This document shows, piece after piece, positions 24,198-33,567 of a stretch of 64,000 bases of DNA (positions are counted from its first letter, which is position 1; each line of letters starts with the position of its first letter). A program made the position numbers and the translations under genes. The stretch comes from Sphingosinicella sp942492965 (lineage in GTDB: Bacteria; Pseudomonadota; Alphaproteobacteria; Sphingomonadales; Sphingomonadaceae), in contig OW818656.1 in NCBI GenBank assembly GCA_942492965.1, positions 3,968,001 to 4,032,000 of the forward strand, written 5' to 3'. The notes under the pieces were generated by a model. That model saw only the letters and a program-made list of their open reading frames with translations, was not told the DNA's origin and ran no database searches.

Positions 24198-25741
24198 TGG
24201 GCTTTCCGATCCTTTCCCTGATGATCCTGCTGCCGCTCGCGGCAGCGACGCTGCTGCTGTTTGTCCCCGGCGACGAAAACGCGCGGGCGAACACGGCGCG
24301 CTGGGCGGCGCTCGGCGTCACGCTTGCAGAGCTGGTGCTCGGCATCATCCTGTGGGCGCGCTTCGATGTGGGCTCGGCGAGCTTCCAGTATGCCGAAAGC
24401 CTGCCGCTGTTCGAGCCGTACTTCTCCTGGTCGCTCGGCATCGACGGCATCAGCCTCGTCCTCATCGCGCTCAGCGTGTTCCTGATGCCGATCTGCATCC
24501 TCGCGTCGTGGACCTCGATCGAAAAGCGCGTGCCGGAATACATGGCGGCGTTCCTGCTCATGGAAGCGCTGATGATCGGCGTCTTCGCGGCGACCGACCT
24601 GTTCCTGTTCTACGTCTTCTTCGAAGGCGGCCTGATCCCGATGTACCTCATCATCGGCATCTGGGGCGGCAAGGACCGGATTTACGCCAGCTACAAGTTC
24701 TTCCTCTACACGCTGCTCGGCTCGGTGCTGATGCTGCTCGCCATGCTCTATATGGCGAGCGTTGCGGGCACGACCTCGATCCCGCAGCTGCTCACCTATG
24801 ATTTCGATCCGAACGTGCAGACGTGGCTGTGGCTGGCCTTCTTCGCGAGCTTCGCGGTGAAGATGCCGATGTGGCCGGTCCACACCTGGCTGCCCGACGC
24901 GCACGTGCAGGCGCCGACGGCGGGTTCGGTGATCCTTGCGGGCGTGCTCCTGAAGATGGGCGGTTACGGCTTCATCCGCTTCTCGCTGCCTATGTTCCCG
25001 GCCGCCTCGGCGGACCTGATGTGGATCGTCTTCGCGCTGTCGATGATTGCGGTCGTCGTCACGTCGCTCATCGCGCTCGCGCAGTCCGACATGAAGAAGC
25101 TGATTGCTTACTCATCGGTCGCGCACATGGCGTTCGTCACCGTCGGCCTGTTCGGCTTCAACCAGCAGGCGATCGAAGGCTCGATCGTCGTGATGCTCAG
25201 CCACGGTCTCGTCTCTGGCGCGCTCTTCCTGTGCGTCGGCGTCGTCTACGACCGGATGCACACGCGCGACATCGATGCCTACGGCGGCGTCGCCACGGTA
25301 ATGCCGCGCTATGCGATCTTGTTCATGCTGTTCACCATGGCCTCGGTCGGCCTTCCGGGCACCAGCGGCTTCATCGGCGAATTCCTCGTGATGATGGGCG
25401 CGTTCCGCACATCGACCTTCGCGACCGCCGTCATCTGCACCGGCATCATCCTCGGCGCGGCTTACATGCTCTACCTCTACCGCAAGGTGATGTTCGGCGT
25501 GGTGACGAAGGACGAAGTGCGCGCGATGCCGGACCTCTCGTTCCGCGAAATCCTCTGCCTCGCGCCGATCGCGGTGTTCGTGCTTTGGATGGGTATTGCG
25601 CCGAACGTGTTCATCGATCCCGTGCGCGCGCCCGTTGCGGCGATCGTCGCCCGGCTTGAGCCGACCGCGCCGCGCCAGCAGACCGTTGCGGTTGTGAAGC
25701 AGGCCGCGGCCAAACCCCAAACCTCGGCGGAGACCCACTGA
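24197..25741 (+). CDS. nuoM: NADH-quinone oxidoreductase subunit M
   Basis: A 514-residue antiporter-like pumping subunit with about 14 transmembrane helices. The conserved Glu is in LLMEALMIGVFAATD, the Lys and His in FAVKMPMWPVHTWLPDAHVQAPTAGSVILAGVLLKMGGYG, and the second Lys in SDMKKLIAYSSVAHM. The C-terminal tail after the last helix is Ala/Gln/Lys-rich. The ATG shares a base with the nuoL stop and the end shares one with nuoN. Confidence 0.96.
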   Translation: MGFPILSLMILLPLAAATLLLFVPGDENARANTARWAALGVTLAELVLGIILWARFDVGSASFQYAESLPLFEPYFSWSLGIDGISLVLIALSVFLMPICILASWTSIEKRVPEYMAAFLLMEALMIGVFAATDLFLFYVFFEGGLIPMYLIIGIWGGKDRIYASYKFFLYTLLGSVLMLLAMLYMASVAGTTSIPQLLTYDFDPNVQTWLWLAFFASFAVKMPMWPVHTWLPDAHVQAPTAGSVILAGVLLKMGGYGFIRFSLPMFPAASADLMWIVFALSMIAVVVTSLIALAQSDMKKLIAYSSVAHMAFVTVGLFGFNQQAIEGSIVVMLSHGLVSGALFLCVGVVYDRMHTRDIDAYGGVATVMPRYAILFMLFTMASVGLPGTSGFIGEFLVMMGAFRTSTFATAVICTGIILGAAYMLYLYRKVMFGVVTKDEVRAMPDLSFREILCLAPIAVFVLWMGIAPNVFIDPVRAPVAAIVARLEPTAPRQQTVAVVKQAAAKPQTSAETH

Positions 25742-27186
25742 TGCAGCCGCTCGCGCAATCGCTCGGCATCGCCGCACCGGAAATCGTCCTCGCCGTCGGC
25801 GCGATGGCGCTGCTGATGATCGGCACGTTCCGTGGCGATCGCAGCCTCGGCCTGCTGTCGTGGCTCGCCGTCGGCATCTACGCCGTCGCCGGCCTGTGCA
25901 TGATCGACGACGCCCCGCGCGCGTTCGCCTTTGATGGCCTCTACGTCGCGGACCTGTTCTCTGATTATCTGAAAACGGTGGTTTACGGCGCGGCCGCCGT
26001 CTGCACGGTCATCGCGATCCCGTATCTGCGCCGCGCGCATTCGGACAAGTTCGAATACCCCGTTCTCCTCATGCTCGGCGCGCTCGGCATGGGCATGATG
26101 GTGTCGGCGAACGACCTGCTGTCGCTCTACGTCGGCCTCGAGCTGCAGAGCCTCGCCGCCTATGTGCTTGCCGCGTTCCACCGCAGCGAAGCGAAGTCCT
26201 CCGAAGCCGGCCTCAAGTATTTCGTTTTGGGCGCGCTGGCGAGCGGCATCCTGCTCTACGGCATCAGCCTCATCTACGGCTTCGTCGGCAGCACGAACTT
26301 CGTTGCGCTCGGCACGCAGCTTGAAGGCGAGGCATCGATCGGGATCGTCTTCGGGCTTGTCTTCATCTTTTCGGGGCTCGCGTTCAAGATCAGCGCCGTG
26401 CCGTTCCACATGTGGACGCCCGACGTTTACGAAGGCGCGCCGACGCCGGTCGCCGCCTTCTTCGCATCTGCCCCGAAGGTCGCGGCGATGGGGCTCCTCG
26501 TGCGCGTCGCGATCGAAGGTTTCGGCGGGCTTGCCGACGAATGGCGCCAAATCATCGCCTTCGCTGCGGTCGCCTCGATGATCCTCGGCGCCGTGGGCGC
26601 CATCGGGCAGACCAGCATCAAGCGACTGCTTGCTTACTCGTCGATCAACAACATCGGCTTCGCGCTCATTGGCCTTGCCGCAGGCACGGAAGCCGGCATC
26701 GCAGGCGTGCTCTTCTACATGGGCATCTATGCCGCGATGACGATCGGCTCGTTCCTCGTCGTCCTCGCGCTGCGCGATCCGGACGGTACGCCGGTGGACG
26801 ACATGGCGCGCCTCGCGGGCCTGTCGCGCTCGCGCCCCGGCCTTGCCGCTGCGCTTGCCGTGTTCATGTTCAGCCTTGCGGGCATTCCGCCAATGCTCGG
26901 CTTCTGGCCGAAGTTCAGCGTGTTCAATGCCGCCATTGCGTCCGAGATGTATGTGCTTGCGGTGATCGGCGTCGTTACGTCGGTGGTCGGCGCCTATTAT
27001 TACCTGCGCGTCGTCAAGCTCGCGTACTTCGACGAGCCGGTGGGCACGCTCGCGCCGGGCGACAGCCGCGTGAACGGTGTCGTGCTGACGGCGGCGGCGG
27101 TGTTCTGCTCACCGCTCGGGATGCTCGCCATCGCGCCGCTCGTGGCGTGGGCGACGGCGGCGGCGCGCATCATCGTCACCGGATGA
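25741..27186 (+). CDS. nuoN: NADH-quinone oxidoreductase subunit N
   Basis: A 481-residue antiporter-like subunit with about 14 transmembrane helices, the third pumping module. Conserved parts are LLSLYVGLELQSLAAYVLAAF (Glu), SGLAFKISAVPFHMWTPDVYEGAPTP (Lys and His-like site) and TSIKRLLAYSSINNIGFALIG. Last gene of the complex I set, overlapping birA by 4 bases, so birA and coaX are presumably read from the same message. Confidence 0.96.
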   Translation: MQPLAQSLGIAAPEIVLAVGAMALLMIGTFRGDRSLGLLSWLAVGIYAVAGLCMIDDAPRAFAFDGLYVADLFSDYLKTVVYGAAAVCTVIAIPYLRRAHSDKFEYPVLLMLGALGMGMMVSANDLLSLYVGLELQSLAAYVLAAFHRSEAKSSEAGLKYFVLGALASGILLYGISLIYGFVGSTNFVALGTQLEGEASIGIVFGLVFIFSGLAFKISAVPFHMWTPDVYEGAPTPVAAFFASAPKVAAMGLLVRVAIEGFGGLADEWRQIIAFAAVASMILGAVGAIGQTSIKRLLAYSSINNIGFALIGLAAGTEAGIAGVLFYMGIYAAMTIGSFLVVLALRDPDGTPVDDMARLAGLSRSRPGLAAALAVFMFSLAGIPPMLGFWPKFSVFNAAIASEMYVLAVIGVVTSVVGAYYYLRVVKLAYFDEPVGTLAPGDSRVNGVVLTAAAVFCSPLGMLAIAPLVAWATAAARIIVTG

Positions 27187-27893
27187 GTTTCCGCATCGTC
27201 GATCTTGCCGAAACCGGCAGCACGAACGACTGGATCGCCGATAACCCGGAAGACGGACTCTGGGTCCGCGCCGACCGCCAGACCGCAGGGCGCGGTCGCC
27301 GCGCGCGGGCGTGGACGTCCGACATCGGCAACCTCTTCACCAGCACCTTCGCCGCGCCGCAGCCGGGGGAAGGCGCCGCGCAGCAGCTCTCGTTCGTCGC
27401 GGCGAACGCGCTGCTCGATACCGTCGCCCGGTGGGTGCCACGCGAACGCCTGTCGCTCAAATGGCCGAACGACCTGCTGCTGGACGGCGTGAAGGTCGCG
27501 GGCATCCTGCTCGAAGGCCATGCACAGGGCGTCATCATCGGAATCGGCGTCAACCTCGCGCACTTCCCCGAAGGCACCGAGCGCCCAGCGACGAGCCTCG
27601 CCGCGGCGGGCATCGTGCCGCCCTCCGCGCGGGAGGCGTGCGAAACGCTCGCCGAAGCCTTCGCCGCACACCGCCACCGCTGGCGCGAAGGGGGATTCGC
27701 CGCCACGCGCGCGGACTGGCTCAGCGCTGCCGCCGGTCTCGGCAAGCCCATCGTCGCCCGCCTTGGGAACGCCGACCTTGCCGGAACGTTTGAAGGTCTG
27801 GCGGAGGACGGCGCGCTGCTTCTGCGCTTGCCGGACGGGATGTTACGCCCCATTCACGCGGGCGAAGTGTTCACATTGGGGGATCAGGCCTGA
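27183..27893 (+). CDS. birA: biotin-[acetyl-CoA-carboxylase] ligase, monofunctional
   Basis: A 236-residue biotin protein ligase that adenylates biotin and transfers it to the carrier protein of biotin-dependent carboxylases. The catalytic motif GRGRRARAW (biotinyl-AMP loop), LKWPNDLLLDGVKVAGILLEG and the following GIGVNL segment are intact, and a small C-terminal SH3-like domain ends the protein. The N-terminal DNA-binding domain of the E. coli BirA repressor is absent, so it should not regulate biotin genes itself. Overlaps nuoN by 4 bases and coaX by one base, a conserved alphaproteobacterial order. Confidence 0.94.
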   Translation: MSFRIVDLAETGSTNDWIADNPEDGLWVRADRQTAGRGRRARAWTSDIGNLFTSTFAAPQPGEGAAQQLSFVAANALLDTVARWVPRERLSLKWPNDLLLDGVKVAGILLEGHAQGVIIGIGVNLAHFPEGTERPATSLAAAGIVPPSAREACETLAEAFAAHRHRWREGGFAATRADWLSAAAGLGKPIVARLGNADLAGTFEGLAEDGALLLRLPDGMLRPIHAGEVFTLGDQA

Positions 27894-28663
27894 TGCTGCT
27901 CGCGATCGATGTCGGCAATACCAATACGATGTTCGCGGTCGTCGACCACGGCGAGATTGTCCACCGCTGGCGCATCTCCACGCAGGCGTCGCGCACGTCT
28001 GATGAATACATGGTCTGGCTCACCCAGCTCATGGAGATCGACGGCGTCGACCGCCACAAGGTCCACCGCGTGGTGATCTCCACCGTGGTGCCGACCACGC
28101 TCTTCAATCTCGAACGCATGGCGCGGCGCGGCTTCGGGATCGATCCGCTTGTGGTCACCAAGGATCTCGATCTCGGCGTCGGCATCGAGGTCGCGCATCC
28201 CGAGCAGGTCGGCATGGACCGCCTCGTCAATTGCGTCGCCGTGGGCGATCGTCATGAAGGCGATTTCATCATCATCGATTTCGGCACCGCGACGACATTC
28301 GACATCTTCGTCGGCAATGCCTATACGGGCGGCATCATCGCGCCCGGCATCAACCTGTCGGCGGAAGCGCTTTACGTCGCCGCCGCGCAATTGCCGCGTG
28401 TTGCCGTTGCGCCGCCGAAGGGCGGCAAGGCGAAAGGCTACGACACGGTGTCCGCCATGCAGTCGGGCATCTTCTTCGGTTATCTCGCGATGATCGAGGG
28501 GTTGGTCGCCCGCCTGAAGGCGGAGGCCGCGGGGCCGATGAAAGTTCTGGCAACGGGCGGCCTTGCCGTCCTGTTCGAGCCCTACACCAGCGTGATCGAT
28601 GTCGTGGACGTCGATCTTACCGTGCGGGGCCTTACGATTATTGATGAAAGGAACAGGCTTTGA
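27893..28663 (+). CDS. coaX: type III pantothenate kinase
   Basis: A 256-residue type III pantothenate kinase catalysing the first step of coenzyme A synthesis. ASKHA-fold phosphate motifs are visible: AIDVGNTNTMFAVVD, the GMDRLVN pantothenate-site segment, IIDFGTATTFDIF and GGIIAPGINLSAEAL. This enzyme type is insensitive to CoA feedback and needs a monovalent cation. It starts on the last base of the birA stop and its end overlaps the RNase J start. Confidence 0.95.
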   Translation: MLLAIDVGNTNTMFAVVDHGEIVHRWRISTQASRTSDEYMVWLTQLMEIDGVDRHKVHRVVISTVVPTTLFNLERMARRGFGIDPLVVTKDLDLGVGIEVAHPEQVGMDRLVNCVAVGDRHEGDFIIIDFGTATTFDIFVGNAYTGGIIAPGINLSAEALYVAAAQLPRVAVAPPKGGKAKGYDTVSAMQSGIFFGYLAMIEGLVARLKAEAAGPMKVLATGGLAVLFEPYTSVIDVVDVDLTVRGLTIIDERNRL

Positions 28664-30309
28664 AGCCTGGAAAAGAACTGATCTTCCTGCCGCTCGGCGG
28701 TTCGGGCGAGATCGGCATGAACGTCAATCTCTACGGCTGCAACGGCAAGTGGATCATGGTCGATCTCGGCATGACCTTCGCTGATCCGAACCTGCCGGGC
28801 ATCGAACTGGTGCTCCCCGACCTGTCGTTCATCGAGGACCGCCAGAAGGATCTGCTCGGCATCGTGCTCACGCACGGGCACGAGGATCACATCGGCGCGA
28901 TCCCCTATCTCGTCGGCGATTTCGACGTGCCGCTGTTCGCGACGCCGTTCACCGCGGGCCTCATCCGCAAGAAGCTGATCGAGGAAGGCATCGAGCGCGA
29001 CGTGGAGCTGAACGTCGTGCCGCTGGAGGGCGAGGTCAACCTCGGCCCGTTCAAGTGCCGCTACGTGCCGCTCGCGCATTCGATCCCTGAAGGCAATGCT
29101 CTCCTCATCGAAACGCCCTACGGCAAGATCTTCCACACCGGCGACTGGAAGCTCGATGAAGCGCCCGTGCTCGGCGTGCCGTCTACCGCCGAGGAACTCA
29201 CCGCGCTCGGCGACGAGGGCATCCTCGCGCTCGTCGGCGATTCCACCAACGTCTTCAATCCCGAAGCCTCGGGCAGCGAAACCGGCGTCCGCGAAGGCCT
29301 CGACAAGGTGATCGCGGGCCACAAGGGCAGGGTGCTCGTCACCACCTTCGCCTCGAACGCCGCGCGTCTCCATACGCTCGGCGAGGTCGCGAAGGACACG
29401 GGCCGCAAGATCTGCGTCGTCGGCCGCTCGCTGGACCGTATCCTCGAGGTTTCGAAGAGCGTTGGCTACCTCACCGATTTCCCGCCCACCGTGTCGCACG
29501 AAGAGGCGATGAAGGTGCCCCGCGACAAGCTGCTCATCGTCTCCACCGGCGCGCAGGGCGAGGCGCGCGCCGCGCTCTCCCGCATCGCGGAGGGCGATCA
29601 TCCCCACATCAAGCTCGAACGCGGCGACCTCGTCGTCTATTCGTCGAAGCAGATTCCCGGCAACGAGATCTCCATCGGCCGTGTGCAGAACGCACTTGCC
29701 GCGCGGGGCATCGAAATCATCACCGATCGGCAGGCGCACGTCCACGTCTCCGGCCATCCGGGCGTCCCGGAGCTTGAAGCGATGTACGGCTGGATTCGAC
29801 CGCAAATCTCCATCCCCGTCCACGGCGAGCGCCGCCACATGGAAGAGCACGCCCGCCTCGCGCGCCGCTTCGGCGTGCCGGAGGCGGTCGTGCCCGTGAA
29901 CGGCAGCGCCATCCGCCTTGCGCCCGGCAAACCGCAGATCATCAGCCACGAGCCCGTCGGGCGTCTCGTTCTAGACGGCGACGTGATCCTTCCCGCGGAC
30001 GGCGCGACGATGCTCGCCCGCCGCCGCATGATGCACAACGGTCTCATCGCTGTGTTCGTGGTTCTGGACGGCAAGGGCCGCCTGCTCGCGCCGCCGCAGG
30101 TGCAGTCGCACGGTGTGCCGGTCGAGGACGACCGCGACGAATTTCTCGACGACTGCGTCTCCGCCGCCAGTGAAGCCGCCGCGAAGACGCGCGGCAAGAC
30201 CGAAGACGCGCTTGCCGAGGCGATCCGCGTCGCCGTCCGCCGCACCGCGCGCGAATGGACGGGCAAGAAGCCGATCACCGAGGTGACCATAACGAGGGTG
30301 AAGGGCTGA
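28660..30309 (+). CDS. rnj: ribonuclease J
   Basis: A 549-residue metallo-beta-lactamase/beta-CASP ribonuclease with 5'-exonuclease and endonuclease activity on RNA. The zinc motif is LTHGHEDHIGA (H72, H74, D76, H77), with HTGDWKLDE and LVGDSTNVFN following. The beta-CASP part includes TTFASNAARLHT, VSTGAQGEARAAL and HVSGHPGVPELEAMYGWIRPQISIPVHGERRHM. A TTG at 28660 is the start, supported by AAAGGA seven bases upstream and the overlap with the coaX stop. The short C-terminal domain ends in ITEVTITRVKG. Family length agrees. Confidence 0.95.
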   Translation: MKPGKELIFLPLGGSGEIGMNVNLYGCNGKWIMVDLGMTFADPNLPGIELVLPDLSFIEDRQKDLLGIVLTHGHEDHIGAIPYLVGDFDVPLFATPFTAGLIRKKLIEEGIERDVELNVVPLEGEVNLGPFKCRYVPLAHSIPEGNALLIETPYGKIFHTGDWKLDEAPVLGVPSTAEELTALGDEGILALVGDSTNVFNPEASGSETGVREGLDKVIAGHKGRVLVTTFASNAARLHTLGEVAKDTGRKICVVGRSLDRILEVSKSVGYLTDFPPTVSHEEAMKVPRDKLLIVSTGAQGEARAALSRIAEGDHPHIKLERGDLVVYSSKQIPGNEISIGRVQNALAARGIEIITDRQAHVHVSGHPGVPELEAMYGWIRPQISIPVHGERRHMEEHARLARRFGVPEAVVPVNGSAIRLAPGKPQIISHEPVGRLVLDGDVILPADGATMLARRRMMHNGLIAVFVVLDGKGRLLAPPQVQSHGVPVEDDRDEFLDDCVSAASEAAAKTRGKTEDALAEAIRVAVRRTAREWTGKKPITEVTITRVKG

Positions 30310-30557
30310 TGGGCTGGGGATCGATACTCGCGATCTATCTTCTGATCTGGACGGTTACGCTGTTCACCGTACTCCCATTCGGCGTCCGCACATCCGACGA
30401 AGCGGGCGAGAACAAGGTAAAGGGCCAGGCCGACAGCGCGCCCGCACAACCGATGCTCGCGAAGAAGCTGCTCTGGACGACGCTGATCTCGGCGGTCCTG
30501 ATGGCCGGCGTCTGGTGGCTGGGCGAAGCGGGCTACCTCGACTTCATGCCCAACTGA
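30309..30557 (+). CDS. DUF1467 small membrane protein
   Basis: An 82-residue protein with two transmembrane helices, residues ~5-25 (ILAIYLLIWTVTLFTVLPFGV) and ~55-73 (TTLISAVLMAGVWWLGEAGY), joined by a polar loop. The motif LPFGVRTSDEAG just after helix 1 is the hallmark of DUF1467, an alphaproteobacterial family of unknown function typically encoded downstream of RNase J. Its ATG shares the last base of the RNase J stop. A hairpin follows the gene, so it likely ends the long nuo-birA-coaX-rnj transcript. Confidence 0.88.
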   Translation: MGWGSILAIYLLIWTVTLFTVLPFGVRTSDEAGENKVKGQADSAPAQPMLAKKLLWTTLISAVLMAGVWWLGEAGYLDFMPN

Positions 30558-30558
30558 G

Positions 30559-30590
30559 CAAAACCGCGCCCCGTCCGGGCTGTTGTTTTG
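30559..30590 (+). terminator. hairpin after DUF1467 gene
   Basis: CAAAAC at 30559-30564 pairs with GTTTTG at 30585-30590, and inside them GCCC pairs with GGGC around CGTCC. The 3' arm is T-rich. It probably terminates the transcript that began at nuoA. Confidence 0.4.
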
Positions 30591-30643
30591 ATGTCGTAAT
30601 GATGCAACACTCCGCGTGGGAGACAGCGGAGGGGCACAGCGAT

Positions 30644-31075
30644 ATGGCAATACTCGTTCACGGAACCGCGAGCGCGATCAACCTGGGTTCTGACTATTCC
30701 TATGCCGCGAGCGCGAGCCACGGACCGGTCGCGATCAAGAACCAGCTCGTAAGCCTGCGCATCGACAACAAGCCGGTGCTGTTCAAGACGCGCACCTTGC
30801 CCTCGATCAGCGAAGGCGACAACGTCGCCGTCGTCGGCACGGACAAGAATGGGACGCTCGAAGCCGTGGCGCTCCGCAACCTCACGACGGGCGCGGGTTA
30901 CTACATGCCCACGGTAATGCCGATGGTGCTGGCGACGCTGCTCGTTGTCATCGGCCTGCCACTCATCCCGTTTCTGGGCATCGGCCTGCTGTTCGTGGGT
31001 TTTGGTGGCTGGATTCTCTACAAGGGCTATTCGGCGCACACCGCGATCAACCAGCTCAAGACCTTCCAGCCTTGA
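30644..31075 (+). CDS. two-helix membrane protein of unknown function
   Basis: A 143-residue protein. Residues 1-85 form a soluble beta-rich part (VSLRIDNKPVLFKTRTLPSI, then GDNVAVVGTDKNGTLEAVALRN) that resembles a small OB/SH3-like barrel. Residues ~90-130 form a helical hairpin (PMVLATLLVVIGLPLIPFLGIGLLFVGFGGWILY). The pattern of a beta-barrel beside a membrane hairpin recalls NfeD-like proteins in reverse order, but I do not recognise a family. The start at 30644 is chosen for GGAGGGG upstream. It converges on the large coiled-coil gene, six bases away. Confidence 0.7.
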   Translation: MAILVHGTASAINLGSDYSYAASASHGPVAIKNQLVSLRIDNKPVLFKTRTLPSISEGDNVAVVGTDKNGTLEAVALRNLTTGAGYYMPTVMPMVLATLLVVIGLPLIPFLGIGLLFVGFGGWILYKGYSAHTAINQLKTFQP

Positions 31076-31081
31076 TGTCGC

Positions 31082-33433
31082 TCAGCGCAGGCGTTCCGTC
31101 GCCTGCGCGAGCGCCACGTAGAGCTTGCCGAGGTCGGACGACAGCAGCGTCATCGAAAGCGCATTGCCGTCGCGGTCGGCGTTGAAGCGGCGGAGCATCG
31201 CTTCGAAATCGTGAATGTAGCGGCGCACGCCGTCGCGGAACTCCGCGTCTTCGCTGTAGCGGCGGGTGACTTCCTTGGCGTCGCGGTTCGTGAGGAGCTG
31301 CACGGCGCGGCGTGAGAAGACGCCGCGTTCGCCCGCCAGATACTGCTTCCACGCCGTCTCGGTCACTTCCGCCGAAAGCCCCTTGGCGATGTCGATCGCG
31401 GCGCTGTTGAGCGCTTCGACGAGCAGTTCGGACTGGCGGCCGATGTCCTTCCGAAGCGCCGCGTCGAGGTGCGAGTCCGCCTCGTTCACGCGCGTTTCGA
31501 TCGCAGCCGCCGTCTCGGCGACCGACACGAGCTGGCGCGACAGTCGCTCGGCGGCGGCCTGCGCGGCGTCGGCGCTGCGTTGGCCCGCCGCTTCCAGCGC
31601 CTTGATCTGCGTTTCCACCGGCTCGATCGCGCTCTGGCGCACGGCCTCGCGCGATGCCTTCGTCAGCGCCTCGCGCGCCTCCTCGACGACCGCTTCGAGC
31701 GCCGTCTTCACTGTGCCCGCCGTCTGCGCGGCGACCTCGCGCACGCGCCCGAGCGCGTCGATCAGCTGCGTCGTCGCGCTGAGCGCCGTACTTTCCGCCG
31801 AGCGTTCGACGCCCGACAGGATGCCCTGCGCGGTCTCGATCTCGCCGCGCACCTTGGCCACCACGGCTTCCAGGCTTTCGCGCTGATCTTCCAGCCCGTC
31901 GAGCAGTTCGTCGATCGCCTTGCGTCCCGCCGCGATCGGCGTGTTGATGGCGACCGCGCGTTCGGCAACCCGGTCGACATCCTGCGACAGGTTCGCCACC
32001 GAACCGCGCAGCGCGTCGATCGCGCCGAGGCCTTTTTCGGCGCCGGCGGGCACACCCTCGGCAAGCGAGGCGAGCGCCTGTTCGGTCGCTTCGCGAACAG
32101 CGGCGAGCGAATCGCCGATCTCTTTCGCGGCCCCGCGCGTGGTCCCAAGCGGCGCGGAGAGCGAATCGATTTCGCCGCGCACCTGTCCGATCCGCGCGGA
32201 GAGGCTGGCCAGCACGCTCTCGCTCGAATTCGCGGCATTACCGAGCTTGGCGTCGAGCACGCTGAAACCGCGCTCGACCGTGTCGAGGAAGCCGCGGCTG
32301 CCTGCGTCCTGTTCGGCGATGCGGCGGCTGAGTTCGGAGACGTGCTCGGCAATGGCCGTGATCCGGCTCGCGATGGTTTCGATCGCGCGGCCGCCGATGT
32401 CTTCAAGATCGAGCGAGGTGCGCGAGATCGCGGCGGCGAGCGCGGCCGTCTGCGCCTCGACGCCGGAGCGCGTCGCTTCGAGCGCTTCGCCGGTCTTGGC
32501 GAGCGCCGCGTCACCGCTCGCTTCGAGTGCGGTCGCATAGGCGCCGAGGCGGCTTTCCGCGTCGCCGGCGGAGGTGGCGATGGCAGAAATCACGCCGGTG
32601 AGGCTTGCGGTCGCGGCCTTGGCCTGCGCGCCGGCTTCCTCGCTCCGTGCCCACACAGCGGCGAGCAGGTCTTCGGTTTCTTGAAGCTGCGTGCGTGCAT
32701 CCGTCGCGCTCGTGGCGAGCAGCCCGGCGATGCGGTTCACCTGTGCTTCGGCTTCGGGCAGTGCGCTCGCGAGCGAATCGAAGCTGGCGCGCGCCTTGTC
32801 GCTGCTCTCCGCGAGCGCGGTGGAACTGGCGTCGATCGCGGCGCGGTCTTCGGCGAGCGTCCCCGCAAGCGTGCGCGTGCGGTGAACGGCGGCGTCGGTG
32901 GCGCTGACGAAGCCTTCAACCTCGTCGGCGAACACCTTGCGCAGACCTTCGACGCGCAGGGTCACGGCCGCCAGCACCGAATCGATGCTTTCAAGCTGCG
33001 TGCGCGTTTCGCGCGCCGTCGTAGCGAAGCGCGCCTCGGCCGCTTCGATTCGCGCGAGCATTTCGCGCTGCTGCCCCGGCCACACGCGCGCGGCGACGAG
33101 CGCTATCAGCCAGATCGCCGAAAGCGGCGCGGCAACGCCGCCAGCGACGCCCGCCCATTCCGTGAGCGTCAGCGCGCCAACGCCCGCCGAACCGGCGATC
33201 AGCCAGACGACGGCGGCGGCAAGCGCCAGCCACGCGAGTGAGGCAAGCGAGGCGAACAGCAGCACGCGGCTGGAAAATGTTGGCACGGACTCGTCCATGG
33301 CCTCGTCGTCCATCTGGCGCAGGCGCTTCATCGGCGCCGATGTATCCGGCTCGGCGTCGGGCACGGCATTCTGCTGCCACGTGTAGTCCGGCGGAAGCTT
33401 TTCCGGAAACGACCGCCGACCGACTGGACTCAT
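31082..33433 (-). CDS. membrane-anchored large coiled-coil protein
   Basis: A 783-residue protein. Residues 1-56 are a hydrophilic, Pro/Asp-rich N-terminus, and two transmembrane helices follow at ~57-80 and ~93-117. From ~120 to ~690 it is an almost unbroken Ala/Glu/Ser-rich coiled coil with recurrent SLAAVREATEQAL-type heptads. A more compact conserved-looking end (~690-783; WKQYLAGERGVFSRRAVQLL, then RRYIHDFEAMLRRF) closes the protein. No ATPase or methyl-accepting signalling motif is visible. The layout of two N-terminal helices and a giant coiled coil resembles the Caulobacter polarity protein TipN, but homology is not established. Some databases label such proteins ATPases without reason. 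Confidence 0.8.
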   Translation of the reverse strand: MSPVGRRSFPEKLPPDYTWQQNAVPDAEPDTSAPMKRLRQMDDEAMDESVPTFSSRVLLFASLASLAWLALAAAVVWLIAGSAGVGALTLTEWAGVAGGVAAPLSAIWLIALVAARVWPGQQREMLARIEAAEARFATTARETRTQLESIDSVLAAVTLRVEGLRKVFADEVEGFVSATDAAVHRTRTLAGTLAEDRAAIDASSTALAESSDKARASFDSLASALPEAEAQVNRIAGLLATSATDARTQLQETEDLLAAVWARSEEAGAQAKAATASLTGVISAIATSAGDAESRLGAYATALEASGDAALAKTGEALEATRSGVEAQTAALAAAISRTSLDLEDIGGRAIETIASRITAIAEHVSELSRRIAEQDAGSRGFLDTVERGFSVLDAKLGNAANSSESVLASLSARIGQVRGEIDSLSAPLGTTRGAAKEIGDSLAAVREATEQALASLAEGVPAGAEKGLGAIDALRGSVANLSQDVDRVAERAVAINTPIAAGRKAIDELLDGLEDQRESLEAVVAKVRGEIETAQGILSGVERSAESTALSATTQLIDALGRVREVAAQTAGTVKTALEAVVEEAREALTKASREAVRQSAIEPVETQIKALEAAGQRSADAAQAAAERLSRQLVSVAETAAAIETRVNEADSHLDAALRKDIGRQSELLVEALNSAAIDIAKGLSAEVTETAWKQYLAGERGVFSRRAVQLLTNRDAKEVTRRYSEDAEFRDGVRRYIHDFEAMLRRFNADRDGNALSMTLLSSDLGKLYVALAQATERLR

Positions 33434-33567
33434 GGTGCACGACCCCCGCGAAACCTGTTGTATGAAAACCCCTCGCGCACCTGTCTATCACCGGCCGTGC
33501 GGACAGGACAGCCCGGCAATCGGCATTTGTCGACAGTTTGTTAACACTCGTCGCCGAACATGGGCGC

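Noticed and set aside
31469..33241. A 590-codon plus-strand frame opposite the coiled-coil gene
   Set aside because: Arg/Gly/Ala-rich without any domain; it mirrors the codon pattern of the coiled-coil gene.
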